Source: Flavisphingomonas formosensis (GTDB taxonomy: Bacteria; Pseudomonadota; Alphaproteobacteria; Sphingomonadales; Sphingomonadaceae). Taken from it: DNA of 64,000 nucleotides. Position 1 is the stretch's first letter; each line of letters opens with the position of its first letter. Below, piece by piece: positions 28,057 through 37,340 of this stretch. The stretch spans positions 1,178,001 to 1,242,000 of the forward strand of contig NZ_WRPK01000001.1 of the NCBI RefSeq assembly GCF_009755815.1. The letters run 5' to 3'. The notes below the pieces were generated by a model, which saw nothing but the letters and a program-made list of their open reading frames with translations, ran no database searches and was not told the origin of the DNA. Made by a program: the position numbers and the translations under genes.

Positions 28057-28791
28057 ATGAAGATGATCCAGATCGCCCGCATTCCCGTTCTTTCGGATAA
28101 TTATGTCTGGCTGGTGCATGAGGCGTCGAGTGGCGAGACCGCGGTCGTCGACCCCTCCGTATCGGATGAAATTCTGGTGGAGGCCGAAAAGCGGCGTTGG
28201 CGGATCACGCAGATCTGGAACACCCACTGGCACCCCGATCACACCGGCGGCAATGAGGCGATCAAGGCAGCGACGGGCTGCATCGTCACCGGCCCCGCGG
28301 CCGAGGTCGAGCGCATTCCGACGCTGGATCGGCTGGTGGGCGAGGGCGATCGGGTGACGCTGGGCCCGGTGGAGGCGGTGGTGATGGAGGTGCCGGCGCA
28401 TACGGCGGGCCATATCGCCTATCATCTGCCCGGCGAGCATGTCGCCTTCGTCGGAGATACGCTGTTCGCCATGGGCTGCGGCCGCCTGTTCGAGGGCACC
28501 GCCGAGCAGATGTATGGAAATATGCGCCGCTTCGAGGCGCTGCCGGACGATACCGGCGTCTATTGCGCGCATGAATATACCCAGTCGAACGGCCGCTATG
28601 CGCTGGTCGCCGAGCCCGACAACCGCGCGCTGCAGGCCCGCATGGCGGAAGTCGACGCGGCCCGCGCGGTGGGCGAGGCGACGGTACCGACCACCATCGC
28701 GCTGGAACGCGCGACCAACCCCTTCCTGCGCGCCGGCAGCGTCGCCGAACTGGCCGCGAGGCGATCGGCAAAGGATGTTTTTCGGGGATAG
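28057..28791 (+). CDS. gloB: Hydroxyacylglutathione hydrolase (glyoxalase II)
   Basis: GloB hydrolyses S-lactoylglutathione to lactate and glutathione and completes the pathway started by the nearby gloA. The 244-aa metallo-beta-lactamase-fold enzyme has T-H-W-H-P-D-H-T-G-G near residue 58, H-T-A-G-H near 112, G-D-T-L-F near 133 and a final H-E-Y-T near 172 for the two-metal site. The start may be ATG 28057 or the ATG at 28063. Confidence 0.93.
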   Translation: MKMIQIARIPVLSDNYVWLVHEASSGETAVVDPSVSDEILVEAEKRRWRITQIWNTHWHPDHTGGNEAIKAATGCIVTGPAAEVERIPTLDRLVGEGDRVTLGPVEAVVMEVPAHTAGHIAYHLPGEHVAFVGDTLFAMGCGRLFEGTAEQMYGNMRRFEALPDDTGVYCAHEYTQSNGRYALVAEPDNRALQARMAEVDAARAVGEATVPTTIALERATNPFLRAGSVAELAARRSAKDVFRG

Positions 28792-28877
28792 GGCGCCTTA
28801 AAATCAAGGCAGGCTGCCGCTATATACGTCATGCAGGGGTAGTGACAGGGGAAGTGACCCGAAAGGACCAGAGTGTC

Positions 28878-29285
28878 ATGCCTATCCTGAAACCGCTCCT
28901 CGCCGCCTCGCTGCTTGCGCTCTCCGCGACCGCAATGGCCGGCCAATCCGCCGCCGATCGTGCCGCGGCCGGCGAGGCGAAGCTCGCCAAGGCGCTGCAA
29001 GGCCGCGTGGCGGGCAAGCCCGTCAGCTGCATCAATCTGCGCGACATCGATTCAAGCGAGATCATCGACGGCACGGCGATCCTCTACAAGGTGGGCAGCA
29101 CCACCTATGTGAACCGCCCCAAGATCGGCGCCGATTCGCTGCGCTGGGATCCGATCCTGGTGACCGACACGCACAGCTCGCAGCTGTGCAGCATCGACAC
29201 CGTGAAGCTGATCGACCGCTCGTCACACTTCTACCAGGGCTTCGTGGGTCTCGGGGACTTCGTGCCGTATCGCAAGCCGAGCTGA
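28878..29285 (+). CDS. Exported protein of unknown function
   Basis: A 135-aa product with an N-terminal signal peptide (M-P-I-L-K-P-L-L-A-A-S-L-L-A-L, cleavage likely after A-M-A-G). The mature part has two cysteines, in V-S-C-I-N-L-R-D-I-D and Q-L-C-S-I-D, that could form a disulphide, and a final F-V-G-L-G-D-F-V-P-Y. It is a small periplasmic or secreted protein. ATG 28878 is chosen because the signal sequence begins there. Confidence 0.75.
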   Translation: MPILKPLLAASLLALSATAMAGQSAADRAAAGEAKLAKALQGRVAGKPVSCINLRDIDSSEIIDGTAILYKVGSTTYVNRPKIGADSLRWDPILVTDTHSSQLCSIDTVKLIDRSSHFYQGFVGLGDFVPYRKPS

Positions 29286-29303
29286 GACGCCCGCGCTTCT
29301 CAT

Positions 29304-31079
29304 CTATGCCCGGTACAGCGCCTCCAGCCGCTCGGCGTAGACACGACGGATGATGTGGCGGCGGATCTTGAGCGAGGGCGTCAGCATCTCGTTCTCGATC
29401 GAGAAGGGTTCGTCCGCGATCAGGAAGCGGCGGACCTTCTCGATCACCGACAGGCCGGCATTGACCCGATCGACCGCCGCGGAGAGTGCGCGGCGATAGG
29501 CGTCATTCTCTTGCAGCCGGGCCGGATCATAGACGATGCCATTGGCGTCCGCCCATTCGCGGCTCCATTCCGGATCGGGAACGATCAGGCCGACGATATG
29601 CGGGCGCCGGTCGCCATAGACCATCGCCTGCAATATCTCCGGCTCCAGCGTCAGCATGCCTTCGACGCGCTGTGGGGCGATGTTGTCGCCCTTGTCGTTG
29701 ATGATCAGATCCTTCTTGCGATCGGTGATCACCAGGCGGCCCTTAGGGTCGAGATGGCCGATGTCGCCGGTGTGCAGCCAGCCATCCTTCAGCACCCGCG
29801 CCGTCTCTTCGGGATTGTGCCAGTAGCCGCGCATCACCAGCTCGCCGCGGACCACGATCTCGCCGTCGTCGGCGATGCGCACCTCGGTGTCCTTCAGTGG
29901 CGTGCCGACCGTATCCAGCTTGATGCCGGTCTTCGGGCGGTTGCAGGAGATCACCGGTGCAGCCTCGGTCTGGCCATAGCCCTGCAGCATGGTGAGGCCG
30001 ACCGACTGGAAGAACTGGCCGACCTCCGGATTCAGCGGGGCGCCGCCCGAGACCATCGCCTTCAGCCGGCCGCCGAAGCGCTTTGCGATCTTGGGCCGCA
30101 GCGTGGCATCGAGCAGGAGCTGCATCGGCCAGTTGGTGAGCGTGCGATCCGGCCCCATCGCGATCGCCCGGCGCATCAGCCTGAGGCCCAGCCCACCCTG
30201 CTTCTCGACCGATTTGAGGATGCGCGTGCGCAGCACCTCGAACAGGCGCGGCACCACGACCATGATCGTGGGGCGCACCTCCTCGATGTTGGAAGCAAGC
30301 TTCTCCAGCCCCTCGGAATAATAGATCTGGCCACCTAGCCCGATCGGCAGATGCTGGCCGCCGCTATGCTCATAGGCGTGGCTGAGCGGAAGGAAGGAGA
30401 GGAATATCTCGTCCTCCCACCCGAAATCCTCGGCGATGATCGCGGCGCAGCCGGCCACGTTGTGCAGGATCGCGCCATGATGCTGCATCACTCCGCGCGG
30501 CGCGCCGCCCGTGCCGCTGGTATAGATGATGCAGGCGAGATCCTCGCGCCCGAAATTGGCCGCGGCGGCGCAGGAGGCGACATCCGGCGTCTCGCCGTCG
30601 ATCAGCGGCTGCCAGTCGTGCACGGCTACGTCACCTGTCTGGGCGATGCGCAGCGGCTCCATCCCGATCACGTTGCGGCACAGGGTGGAGCGCATCGCCG
30701 CCGGCATCAGCGCCTTCACCAGCTTCTGGTTGGAGACGAAGACGGCGCGCGCGCCGCTATTCTCCAATATGTGGAAATGATCGCGCTCGGTGTTGGTCGT
30801 ATAGGTCGGCACGGTCACGCAGCCGGCCGCCATGATGGCCAGATCGGCGAGACACCATTCCGGCCGGTTCTCGGAAACCAGCGCTACCCGGTCGCCCCGG
30901 CCGAGGCCGAGCCGCCGCAGCGCGGCGGCCAGCGCGGCGACGGTGCGCGCCGCCTCCGTCCAGCTGATCGCGCGCCACGCACCGTCGCGCTTGGCCCACA
31001 GGAATGGCGCGTCACCCTTCTGCGCGGCACGGGTGAAGAACAGGGTGACGAGATTGGGAAAATGTTCGAGTTGGCGCAT
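29304..31079 (-). CDS. Long-chain acyl-CoA synthetase (AMP-forming)
   Basis: This 591-aa ANL-superfamily ligase activates a fatty acid to acyl-CoA through acyl-AMP. The ATP-binding P-loop reads Y-T-S-G-T-G-G-A-P-R-G-V, the A5 region G-Y-G-Q-T-E, the A7 region T-G-D-I-G-H-L-D, and A8 D-R-K-K-D-L-I-I-N. The eukaryote-like long-chain subfamily (with a Y-S-E-G and S-F-L-P-L-S-H-A-Y-E stretch) fits best. ATG 31079 is used because GGGAGA lies upstream; the frame extends to 31112 but without a good start. Confidence 0.9.
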   Translation of the reverse strand: MRQLEHFPNLVTLFFTRAAQKGDAPFLWAKRDGAWRAISWTEAARTVAALAAALRRLGLGRGDRVALVSENRPEWCLADLAIMAAGCVTVPTYTTNTERDHFHILENSGARAVFVSNQKLVKALMPAAMRSTLCRNVIGMEPLRIAQTGDVAVHDWQPLIDGETPDVASCAAAANFGREDLACIIYTSGTGGAPRGVMQHHGAILHNVAGCAAIIAEDFGWEDEIFLSFLPLSHAYEHSGGQHLPIGLGGQIYYSEGLEKLASNIEEVRPTIMVVVPRLFEVLRTRILKSVEKQGGLGLRLMRRAIAMGPDRTLTNWPMQLLLDATLRPKIAKRFGGRLKAMVSGGAPLNPEVGQFFQSVGLTMLQGYGQTEAAPVISCNRPKTGIKLDTVGTPLKDTEVRIADDGEIVVRGELVMRGYWHNPEETARVLKDGWLHTGDIGHLDPKGRLVITDRKKDLIINDKGDNIAPQRVEGMLTLEPEILQAMVYGDRRPHIVGLIVPDPEWSREWADANGIVYDPARLQENDAYRRALSAAVDRVNAGLSVIEKVRRFLIADEPFSIENEMLTPSLKIRRHIIRRVYAERLEALYRA

Positions 31080-31114
31080 ATCCTCTCCCGACGCGCGGCT
31101 TTGCCGCGTCATCC

Positions 31115-32788
31115 CTATTCGGCCAAGGCTACACCCTCGCTACGGGGATCGGCGGCGCCGCGCCACCCGTGCGGAGTGCTTTCGATCGCATTGAGTTTGG
31201 AGGGCAAATCGGCCGCGACCGCGGTCTCGCCCAGCTTGGCGAGGGCAGGGCGCATCGCATCCAGCGCGGTGCCCTGCTCCACCATCAACCCATTCTTGTT
31301 GAAGAAGATATTGGGCAGCGCGATCGCATCCTGCGCAGGCAGCTTCCAGTCGATATAACCGACCAGCGCCTTCATCACATGCATGATGATCCGCTTGCCG
31401 CCGGCCGATCCGACCGCCAGCGCTACCTTGCCATCCGGCCCGTAGACGATCGTCGGCGACATGGAGGAGAGCGGGCGCTTGCCCGCTTCGACACGGTTCG
31501 CAACGGGCGCGCCGTCCTTCTCCGGCGCGAAGGTGAAATCGGTCAGCTCGTTGTTCAGCACCATGCCGTTCACGACCAGCTGGCTGCCGAACGGCCCTTC
31601 GACGGTGGAGGTCATCGTGGCGACGTCGCCCATCCCGTCGGCCGCGACGAAATGGGTGGTTGCCGGAACTTCTCCCGATATCGCCGCGGTGCGCGGCGCG
31701 GCGCCCGGCGGGGTGCCGGCCTCATATTTGCCGAGCGTGGCGGAAGTGGAGATCAGCTTCGATCGCACGGCGAGATAGGCCGGGTCGATCATGCCGGCAA
31801 CCGGCACCGGCACGAAGGCGGTGTCACCGAGATATTCTTCGCGATCGGCATAGGCCAGACGCATCGCCTCGCCGATCAGATGCCAGGCGACCGGGCTGTC
31901 CTTGCCCAGCTTCGCCAAGTCGAACCGCTCGATCATGCCAAGCATTTGCAGGATGGTGACCGCGCCCGACGAGGACGGCCCCATTCCGCAGATACGATAG
32001 CCGCGATACCGGCCGCAGATCGCCGGTTGCTCCTTGGCCTGATAGGCGGCGAGATCCGCTTCGGTGAGTGCGGTGGGATTATGCTTCGCCTGAGCGACGG
32101 CACGCGTGATGGCGGCGGCATTCTCGCCCTTGTAGAAAGCGTCAGGGCCCTCGGCGGCGATCTTGCGCAGCAGCGCGGCGAGCGCCGGGTTGCGGTTCAG
32201 CGTGCCGGCCGCCTTGGGTTTTCCGTCCTGCCAGTAGAGAGCCTGGGCGTCCGGGAAATCGCGCCAGAGCGGGGCAACCATGCCGAGTGCCCGGTTGGTC
32301 GTCTTGCTGATCGTGTAGCCATCCTCGGCGAGCTTGATCGCCGGATCGAACAGCTTTGCCCAGGGCAGCTTGCCCCAGCGCTGGTGCGCGCGGGCGGCGA
32401 GGCGGATATTGCCGGGCACGCCCACCGAATAGCCGCCAGGGAAGGCCTGGACGAAGGGCAGCGGCTGGCCCGCGGCGTCGAGGAAGCGGTTCGGGCCGGC
32501 GCTGGCCGGCGCCGTCTCGCGGCCGTCGATGGTTTCGATCCGGCCGGTCTTCGCGTCGTGATAGACGAAATAGCCGCCGCCGCCGATGCCGGAGGATTGC
32601 GGCTCCACCACGGTCAGCGCCAGCATCATCGCGATCTCGGCATCGGCGGCGCTGCCGCCTTCGCGTAGGATGGAACGGCCGGCCTCGGCCGCGCGCGGAT
32701 CCGCAGCGGAGACGACGCCGCCGGCGGCGTGGGCGGTGACGGGGGTGAGAAGGAGGGCGAGGAGGGGAAGCAGGAAACGACGCGACAT
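31115..32788 (-). CDS. ggt: Gamma-glutamyltransferase
   Basis: Ggt hydrolyses or transfers the gamma-glutamyl group of glutathione in the periplasm. The 557-aa precursor has a signal peptide (residues 1-22, L-L-P-L-L-A-L-L-L-T-P-V-T-A-H-A-A). It then has the large-subunit motif G-G-G-Y-F-V-Y and R-E-T-A-P, and the autoprocessing site before T-T-H-F-V-A, where Thr377 is the probable nucleophile. P-L-S-S-M-S-P-T-I and G-S-A-G-G-K-R-I follow. ATG 32788 starts the signal peptide. Confidence 0.95.
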   Translation of the reverse strand: MSRRFLLPLLALLLTPVTAHAAGGVVSAADPRAAEAGRSILREGGSAADAEIAMMLALTVVEPQSSGIGGGGYFVYHDAKTGRIETIDGRETAPASAGPNRFLDAAGQPLPFVQAFPGGYSVGVPGNIRLAARAHQRWGKLPWAKLFDPAIKLAEDGYTISKTTNRALGMVAPLWRDFPDAQALYWQDGKPKAAGTLNRNPALAALLRKIAAEGPDAFYKGENAAAITRAVAQAKHNPTALTEADLAAYQAKEQPAICGRYRGYRICGMGPSSSGAVTILQMLGMIERFDLAKLGKDSPVAWHLIGEAMRLAYADREEYLGDTAFVPVPVAGMIDPAYLAVRSKLISTSATLGKYEAGTPPGAAPRTAAISGEVPATTHFVAADGMGDVATMTSTVEGPFGSQLVVNGMVLNNELTDFTFAPEKDGAPVANRVEAGKRPLSSMSPTIVYGPDGKVALAVGSAGGKRIIMHVMKALVGYIDWKLPAQDAIALPNIFFNKNGLMVEQGTALDAMRPALAKLGETAVAADLPSKLNAIESTPHGWRGAADPRSEGVALAE

Positions 32789-32862
32789 AGCGGGGACCCT
32801 AATCCGTTTCTGCAGCACAGGAAATCGCCTGGCCGGAAATTCACCGAGAGGCGGTGTGCCGC

Positions 32863-33897
32863 TCACTCGGTGCCGATCGCGTCGCGGACATTGGCGAAAC
32901 CGTCGCGCGCGAGCAGGGCGGAAAGGCCGCGCGCGATGCGGCGGGCCAGCCAGGGCCCTTCATAGACGAGCGCGCTGTAGAGCTGGATCAGGCTCGCGCC
33001 CGCGCGGATCCGCTCATAGGCATGCTCCGCACTGGCGATGCCGCCGACGCCGATCAGCGGCATCGCGCCGCCAGTCGCGCTGCGGAAGGCGCGCAGCCGC
33101 GCGAGCGCCATCTGGTGCAGCGGCTGGCCGGAAAGTCCGCCCGATTCGCCCTTCAGCGGCGATTGGAGCGGAGGGCGCGAGATGGTCGTGTTGGTCACGA
33201 TCAGAGCGTCGATGCCGCGCGCCATCGACACGTCGGCGATATCGTCGATGTCGGCCGGCTCGAGATCGGGCGCGACCTTGAGGAAGACGGGGCGCCGGCC
33301 GTCGCCGCGCGCGTCCATCACCGCCGCCAGCAGTCCGTCGAGCGCGCCTTTGTCCTGCAAGGCGCGCAGACCCGGCGTGTTGGGGGAGGAGATGTTGACG
33401 GTGATATAGTCGGTCACCGGCCCCATGCCCTGCACGCAGGTGACATAGTCGGCGATGCGGTCAGGCGAATCCTTGTTGGCGCCGATGTTGACGCCGACCA
33501 CGCCGGGCCGGCCCCAGCGTGCGCGTAGCCGTTCCAAGCCGATCGCCATGCCGTCATTGTTGAAGCCCATGCGATTGATCACCGCGCGGTCCTCCACCAG
33601 CCGGAACAGCCGCGGACGGGGATTGCCCACCTGCGGGCGCGGGGTGAGCGTGCCCACCTCGACGAAGCCGAAACCCAGCGCCAGCATCGCATCCGGCACT
33701 TCGGCATTCTTGTCGAAGCCGGGGGCGAGCCCGATCGGATTGGGCAGGTCCAGTCCGGCGACGCGTATGGCAAGGCGCGGATCGGCCGTGCCCGGGCCTT
33801 TCAGCGGCAGACGCTTCAGCGCGGCGACGGTCATGCCATGGGCGCGTTCCGCGTCGAGCGTGAACAGCAGCGGGCGCAAAAGGGAGTAGAGGGACAT
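32863..33897 (-). CDS. pyrD: Dihydroorotate dehydrogenase (quinone), class 2
   Basis: PyrD oxidises dihydroorotate to orotate in pyrimidine synthesis, passing electrons to quinone at the inner membrane. The 344-aa FMN enzyme has the amphipathic N-terminal helix (M-S-L-Y-S-L-L-R-P-L-L-F), N-P-I-G-L-A-P-G-F-D-K, F-V-E-V-G-T-L-T-P-R-P-Q-V-G-N-P, N-R-M-G-F-N-N, N-I-S-S-P-N-T and G-V-G-G-I-A-S. The catalytic residue of class 2 is Ser, which the N-I-S-S-P-N-T stretch provides. ATG 33897 is the canonical start. Confidence 0.95.
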   Translation of the reverse strand: MSLYSLLRPLLFTLDAERAHGMTVAALKRLPLKGPGTADPRLAIRVAGLDLPNPIGLAPGFDKNAEVPDAMLALGFGFVEVGTLTPRPQVGNPRPRLFRLVEDRAVINRMGFNNDGMAIGLERLRARWGRPGVVGVNIGANKDSPDRIADYVTCVQGMGPVTDYITVNISSPNTPGLRALQDKGALDGLLAAVMDARGDGRRPVFLKVAPDLEPADIDDIADVSMARGIDALIVTNTTISRPPLQSPLKGESGGLSGQPLHQMALARLRAFRSATGGAMPLIGVGGIASAEHAYERIRAGASLIQLYSALVYEGPWLARRIARGLSALLARDGFANVRDAIGTE

Positions 33898-34010
33898 GGG
33901 CGGGCTATGGCAGCGCGCGCGGCGGGCGTCAAAAGCGCGGAGCCAGCCTTTGGCACAGATGGCAATGCGAATTTTTTTGGAAATGTCGATTCCATCCAAT
34001 CGCGTTCCAT

Positions 34011-34115
34011 AAGCTTACCGCTAAAGGGATGCCGCGACCCGAAGGACTCCCGGCATGCTGTCGGAGAGACCTTTTCCTTGCGGCCTGGCCGATTTTTCGG
34101 CCGGGCCGCTTTTTT
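34011..34115 (+). ncRNA. Candidate small RNA with intrinsic terminator
   Basis: An A/T-rich stretch at 33968-34014 leads into a compact folded region. ATGCCG (from 34029) pairs with CGGCAT (34050-34056) around an ACCCGAAGGACTCC loop. A single-stranded GTCGGAGAGACCTTTTCC follows, then the strong terminator at 34080-34115. No start codon with a good ribosome-binding site is present before the terminator, and the downstream araC-like gene has its own start further on. The 5' end is a guess. It may be a trans-acting small RNA; the alphaproteobacterial suhB/mmgR group is one family to test. Confidence 0.5.
34080..34115 (+). terminator. Strong intrinsic terminator
   Basis: A 13-bp stem (34080-34092 with 34097-34109, one G-T pair) closes a four- to five-T loop and is followed by six T. 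It lies 78 bp before the araC-like gene and cannot belong to pyrD, which is on the other strand. It therefore ends a separate plus-strand transcript or attenuates the araC-like gene. Confidence 0.85.
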
Positions 34116-34193
34116 GCGGTAGTCACACTATGCATGGCCCTATACAAGGTCGGCACCTCGCGTGGGGCGAGCGTCGACGAACAGGGGGCCTGT

Positions 34194-35072
34194 ATGCGTC
34201 GGGTGAGTGAGCCGCCGGTCGATGGCGTGGCGCCGTTCGCGCTGCGCTATTTCGAGCCTGCACCCGATCTCAAGCCGTTTATCGCCTCCTTCTACCTCTT
34301 TCGGGCCGATGTCCCCTTTCTGGACGACATGCTGCGCGCCGATCTGGCGCAGCTCCGTTTCATGCTTTCCGGCCAGGGGCTCTACGGCTTCGATACCGGG
34401 CGGTCCGCGCACAGCCACGAGATCTGCCTGCTCGGCCCCACGATGGGCGCTACCCATTTCGCGGTGAAAGGGCCGCTGCACGTCTTCGGAGTGAGCATCC
34501 TGCCGGCAGGCTGGGCCGCGCTGATACGCGACGATGCCAGCCGGCTGCGCGACAATTCTGTGGATGCGGTGGACGTGCTCGGCTCGTTGCTCAACGATGC
34601 GCTGGATGCGATGCGCTGCGCGCTCAGCCCGCAACTGATGGTCTCGATCGCCAATGCCACGATGCGCGCGCTGCTTGCCCGTGCGCAGGAGCCGCCCTTC
34701 TGGTTCACGCGGCTGGCGGATAGCTGGCTGACCAGCGAGATTTCGCCGCAGGTGGATGCGTTGATCGCGGACTCGGGCATGTCCTCGCGCCAGATCGAGC
34801 GGTTGGCACGGCGCATCTATGGTGCGCCGCCCAAGATGCTGGCGCGCAAATATCGCGCGCTGCGCACCGCATCGATGATCGCGGCCAACAGCGAATGGCC
34901 GAGCGCGTGGGATGACGCCTTCTACGACCAGTCCCACTTTATCCGCGAGTTCAAGCAGTTCACCGGGCTGACGCCGAAGCAGTTCCAGATCGATCCGCCC
35001 CCGGTGATGCGCCTCACCATCGGCCGTCGTCGCCTTGCGGGCAAATTGCACGAGTTGTCGGCGCTGAGCTGA
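34194..35072 (+). CDS. AraC-family transcriptional regulator
   Basis: The 292-aa protein has an N-terminal sensor half (F-A-L-R-Y-F-E-P-A-P-D-L-K-P-F and F-G-V-S-I-L-P-A-G-W) and a C-terminal AraC HTH (S-S-R-Q-I-E-R-L-A-R-R-I-Y-G and D-Q-S-H-F-I-R-E-F-K-Q-F-T-G-L-T-P-K). The second HTH motif is well kept, the first more divergent. Upstream in-frame ATGs exist, but ATG 34194 has AGGGGG before it. The ligand is unknown; related regulators sense aromatic or fatty compounds. Confidence 0.88.
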   Translation: MRRVSEPPVDGVAPFALRYFEPAPDLKPFIASFYLFRADVPFLDDMLRADLAQLRFMLSGQGLYGFDTGRSAHSHEICLLGPTMGATHFAVKGPLHVFGVSILPAGWAALIRDDASRLRDNSVDAVDVLGSLLNDALDAMRCALSPQLMVSIANATMRALLARAQEPPFWFTRLADSWLTSEISPQVDALIADSGMSSRQIERLARRIYGAPPKMLARKYRALRTASMIAANSEWPSAWDDAFYDQSHFIREFKQFTGLTPKQFQIDPPPVMRLTIGRRRLAGKLHELSALS

Positions 35073-35120
35073 GCGGCGGCGTTGGCGTAAAGCCGATAGT
35101 CCAAAGTGGGCGGGCCGGAA

Positions 35121-35900
35121 TTACCGAACGGAGGCTTTCTCCGCCCGCGACCGCAGCCTTTCCACCGCCAGCGCATGGATGCCGGGCGTCGTCGCCAGCA
35201 CGCCGAATGCCTCGCCGCGCGTCGAATTGTAGCGCAGCGGGTGGCCGAGCGCGTCGGTGACGGTGGCGCCGGCTTCCTGTGCGATCAGGGCGGCCGCGGC
35301 GATGTCCCACTCATGGCCCCAGCGCAGCGTGGCCAGCAGATCGGCTTCCCCCGCCGCGACCATGGCGATGCGCAGGGCGATCGAGTTTGGCTTGAAGACC
35401 GGCACGAGATCGCCGTCGCTGCGCGGCAGCACGTCCGCCGGCACGCGCGCACCCTCGATCGTGCTACGCCCGCTGACATGGATAGGTTCGCCGTTGCGGG
35501 TCGCGCCCAGGCCGGCGCCGGCCCGCCAATGTTCGCCCCGGGCGGGCGCGTCGAGCACGCCGATCAGCGGCCGGCCGCCCTCGACGAGCGCGATCGAGAC
35601 CGCCCAGCCCGGGCGGCCGCGCAGATAGTCGCGCGTGCCGTCGATCGGATCGACCACCCAGACCCTCACCCGTGTCAGGCGTTCCGCACTGTCGGCGGTT
35701 TCTTCGGAGAGCCAGCCTGCCTCGGGATCGATCGCGCTCAGCCGCTTGCGCAAAAGAGCGTCGGCCTCGATATCGACCTCGCAGACCGGATGGTCCGGCG
35801 CCTTCTCCCACCGCCTGAATTCCTGCCCCCAGCGTGCGTGCGCCATCTGGCCGACCTCTGCCGCGACCGCGCTCACCGCATCGAGAAGCCGTTCAGGCAC
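35121..35900 (-). CDS. Inositol monophosphatase-family phosphatase (CysQ/HisN-like)
   Basis: This 259-aa metal-dependent phosphatase shows S-E-E-T near residue 66, the D-P-I-D-G-T-R-D-Y metal motif near 86, and the W-D-I-A-A-A motif near 202. These are the core of the IMPase/FBPase superfamily. The closest likely roles are 3'(2'),5'-bisphosphate nucleotidase (CysQ) or histidinol phosphatase, and the sequence does not decide between them. GTG 35900 overlaps the preceding pmbA-like stop by eight bases, so the two genes are probably translated together. Confidence 0.85.
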   Translation of the reverse strand: MPERLLDAVSAVAAEVGQMAHARWGQEFRRWEKAPDHPVCEVDIEADALLRKRLSAIDPEAGWLSEETADSAERLTRVRVWVVDPIDGTRDYLRGRPGWAVSIALVEGGRPLIGVLDAPARGEHWRAGAGLGATRNGEPIHVSGRSTIEGARVPADVLPRSDGDLVPVFKPNSIALRIAMVAAGEADLLATLRWGHEWDIAAAALIAQEAGATVTDALGHPLRYNSTRGEAFGVLATTPGIHALAVERLRSRAEKASVR

Positions 35901-37239
35901 CGGCGACGGTCATCCCTTCGATACGAATCGTGGGCGCGTCCACCGCGCGGCGAAATTCCAGATCGTTGGCGGGGGTGAGGTGCAGGAACATGTCCTTCAG
36001 ATTGCCGGCAATCGTGATCTCGGCAACCGGCTCGGCAATCGCGCCGTTGCGGACCACGAAACCGGAAGCGCCGCGACTATAGTCGCCCGTCACCGGATTG
36101 ACACCATGCCCGATCAGCTCGGTGACGAACAGGCCGAGCGTGACGTCCGCCATCAGCGCCTCGGGCGAGAGGTTGCCGGCTTCCATGTAGAGATTGGTCG
36201 TGCCCGCGCCCGGAGGCCCGCCGACGCCGCGCGTGGCATGGCCGGTCGGCGCGGCGCCGAGCTGCCGGGCGGAAGCCGAATCCAGGAGCCAGCTGGTGAG
36301 CACGCCGTCGGCAATCAGATCGAGCGGGGCGGTAGGCAGGCCTTCGCCATCGAACGGCTTGGAGCGCAGACCACGGTGGCGATGCGGGTCGTCGCGTATC
36401 GTGATGCCCTTGCCGAACACCGGCTGGCCCAGGCTTCCGAGCAGGAAGCTGGTGCGGCGCGCGACGGCCGCGCCGGTGATCGCGCCGGCCAGGTGGCCGA
36501 GCATGCTCGAGCTGACCCGCGGATCGAACAGGATCGGCATCGCCCCGCTGGAGAGGCGGCCCGGATTGAGCCGTGCGACAGTGCGCTCCCCGGCGCGGCG
36601 GCCGATCGTCGCGGCGGCTTCCAGATCGCCGAGGTGGCGTGCGCTGTGATAGGCATAGTCGCGCTGCATGCCGCCGCCCTCGCCGCCGATCACGCTGGCG
36701 GAGCAGCCATAGCCGCTGGTCGAATAGCCGCGGGCGAAGCCATGGCTGGTCGCGATGGCGACCACGGTGCGGACCGCGCTGGCGCTTGCACCCTCGCTGT
36801 TGGTGATGCCTGGGACGGCGCGCGCTGCTTCCTCGGCCTGCTCGGCACGGGCGCGCAGATCGGCGGGGGAAGGATTGGCACCGTCATCCGAGTCGATGTC
36901 CGGGCTGGGGCCGCGCAGCAGCCGATCCTCGGGGGCGAGCCCGGCCCAGGGATCCTCCGGCGCCTCGCGCGCCATCGCGACGGCCCGCTCGACCAGCGCG
37001 GCAAGCGCGTCTGCGGAGAGATCGGAGGAGGAGACGCTGGCTGAACGGCGGCCGACGAACAGACGCAGGCCGATTTCCTCGCCCTCCGATCGCTCGACAT
37101 CCTCCAGCGCGCCGAGGCGAACCTGCACCTGGGTGGAACCGTCGCCAACATAGATGGCGTCGGCAGCGTCGGCGCCGGCCTTGCGGGCGGCGGCGATGAG
37201 ATCGGAGACGCGGGATTCGGCTTCGGATACGCTGAGCAT
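35893..37239 (-). CDS. pmbA: TldD/PmbA-family metalloprotease homologue
   Basis: The 448-aa protein is the PmbA/TldE-type subunit of a peptidase that, in E. coli, forms a TldD-TldE heterodimer and processes or degrades small peptides. Visible landmarks are E-I-G-L-R-L-F-V-G-R-R and S-A-S-V-S-S-S-D-L near residue 55, G-H-A-T-R-G near 335, V-T-E-L-I-G-H-G-V-N near 379, and G-D-Y-S-R-G-A-S-G near 391. The H-E-x-x-x-H zinc motif of TldD is absent, which fits the PmbA subunit. ATG 37239 starts the protein; the long frame beyond it overlaps ubiA. Confidence 0.88.
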   Translation of the reverse strand: MLSVSEAESRVSDLIAAARKAGADAADAIYVGDGSTQVQVRLGALEDVERSEGEEIGLRLFVGRRSASVSSSDLSADALAALVERAVAMAREAPEDPWAGLAPEDRLLRGPSPDIDSDDGANPSPADLRARAEQAEEAARAVPGITNSEGASASAVRTVVAIATSHGFARGYSTSGYGCSASVIGGEGGGMQRDYAYHSARHLGDLEAAATIGRRAGERTVARLNPGRLSSGAMPILFDPRVSSSMLGHLAGAITGAAVARRTSFLLGSLGQPVFGKGITIRDDPHRHRGLRSKPFDGEGLPTAPLDLIADGVLTSWLLDSASARQLGAAPTGHATRGVGGPPGAGTTNLYMEAGNLSPEALMADVTLGLFVTELIGHGVNPVTGDYSRGASGFVVRNGAIAEPVAEITIAGNLKDMFLHLTPANDLEFRRAVDAPTIRIEGMTVAGA

Positions 37240-37340
37240 GGCCGCGGCCTTAGAGCCTGAACGGGCCCGGTGGAAGCGCTTTGCGTCCTTAACGCGCCGA
37301 TGTCCGATTTGACGCTGCGACGCCCGATGCCGGGCGCTGA

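Noticed and set aside
34011-34079. Glycine or SAM riboswitch
   Set aside because: GAGAGACC and CCGAAGG are present, but the order and the rest of the aptamer core do not match by eye. Only a covariance-model search could decide.
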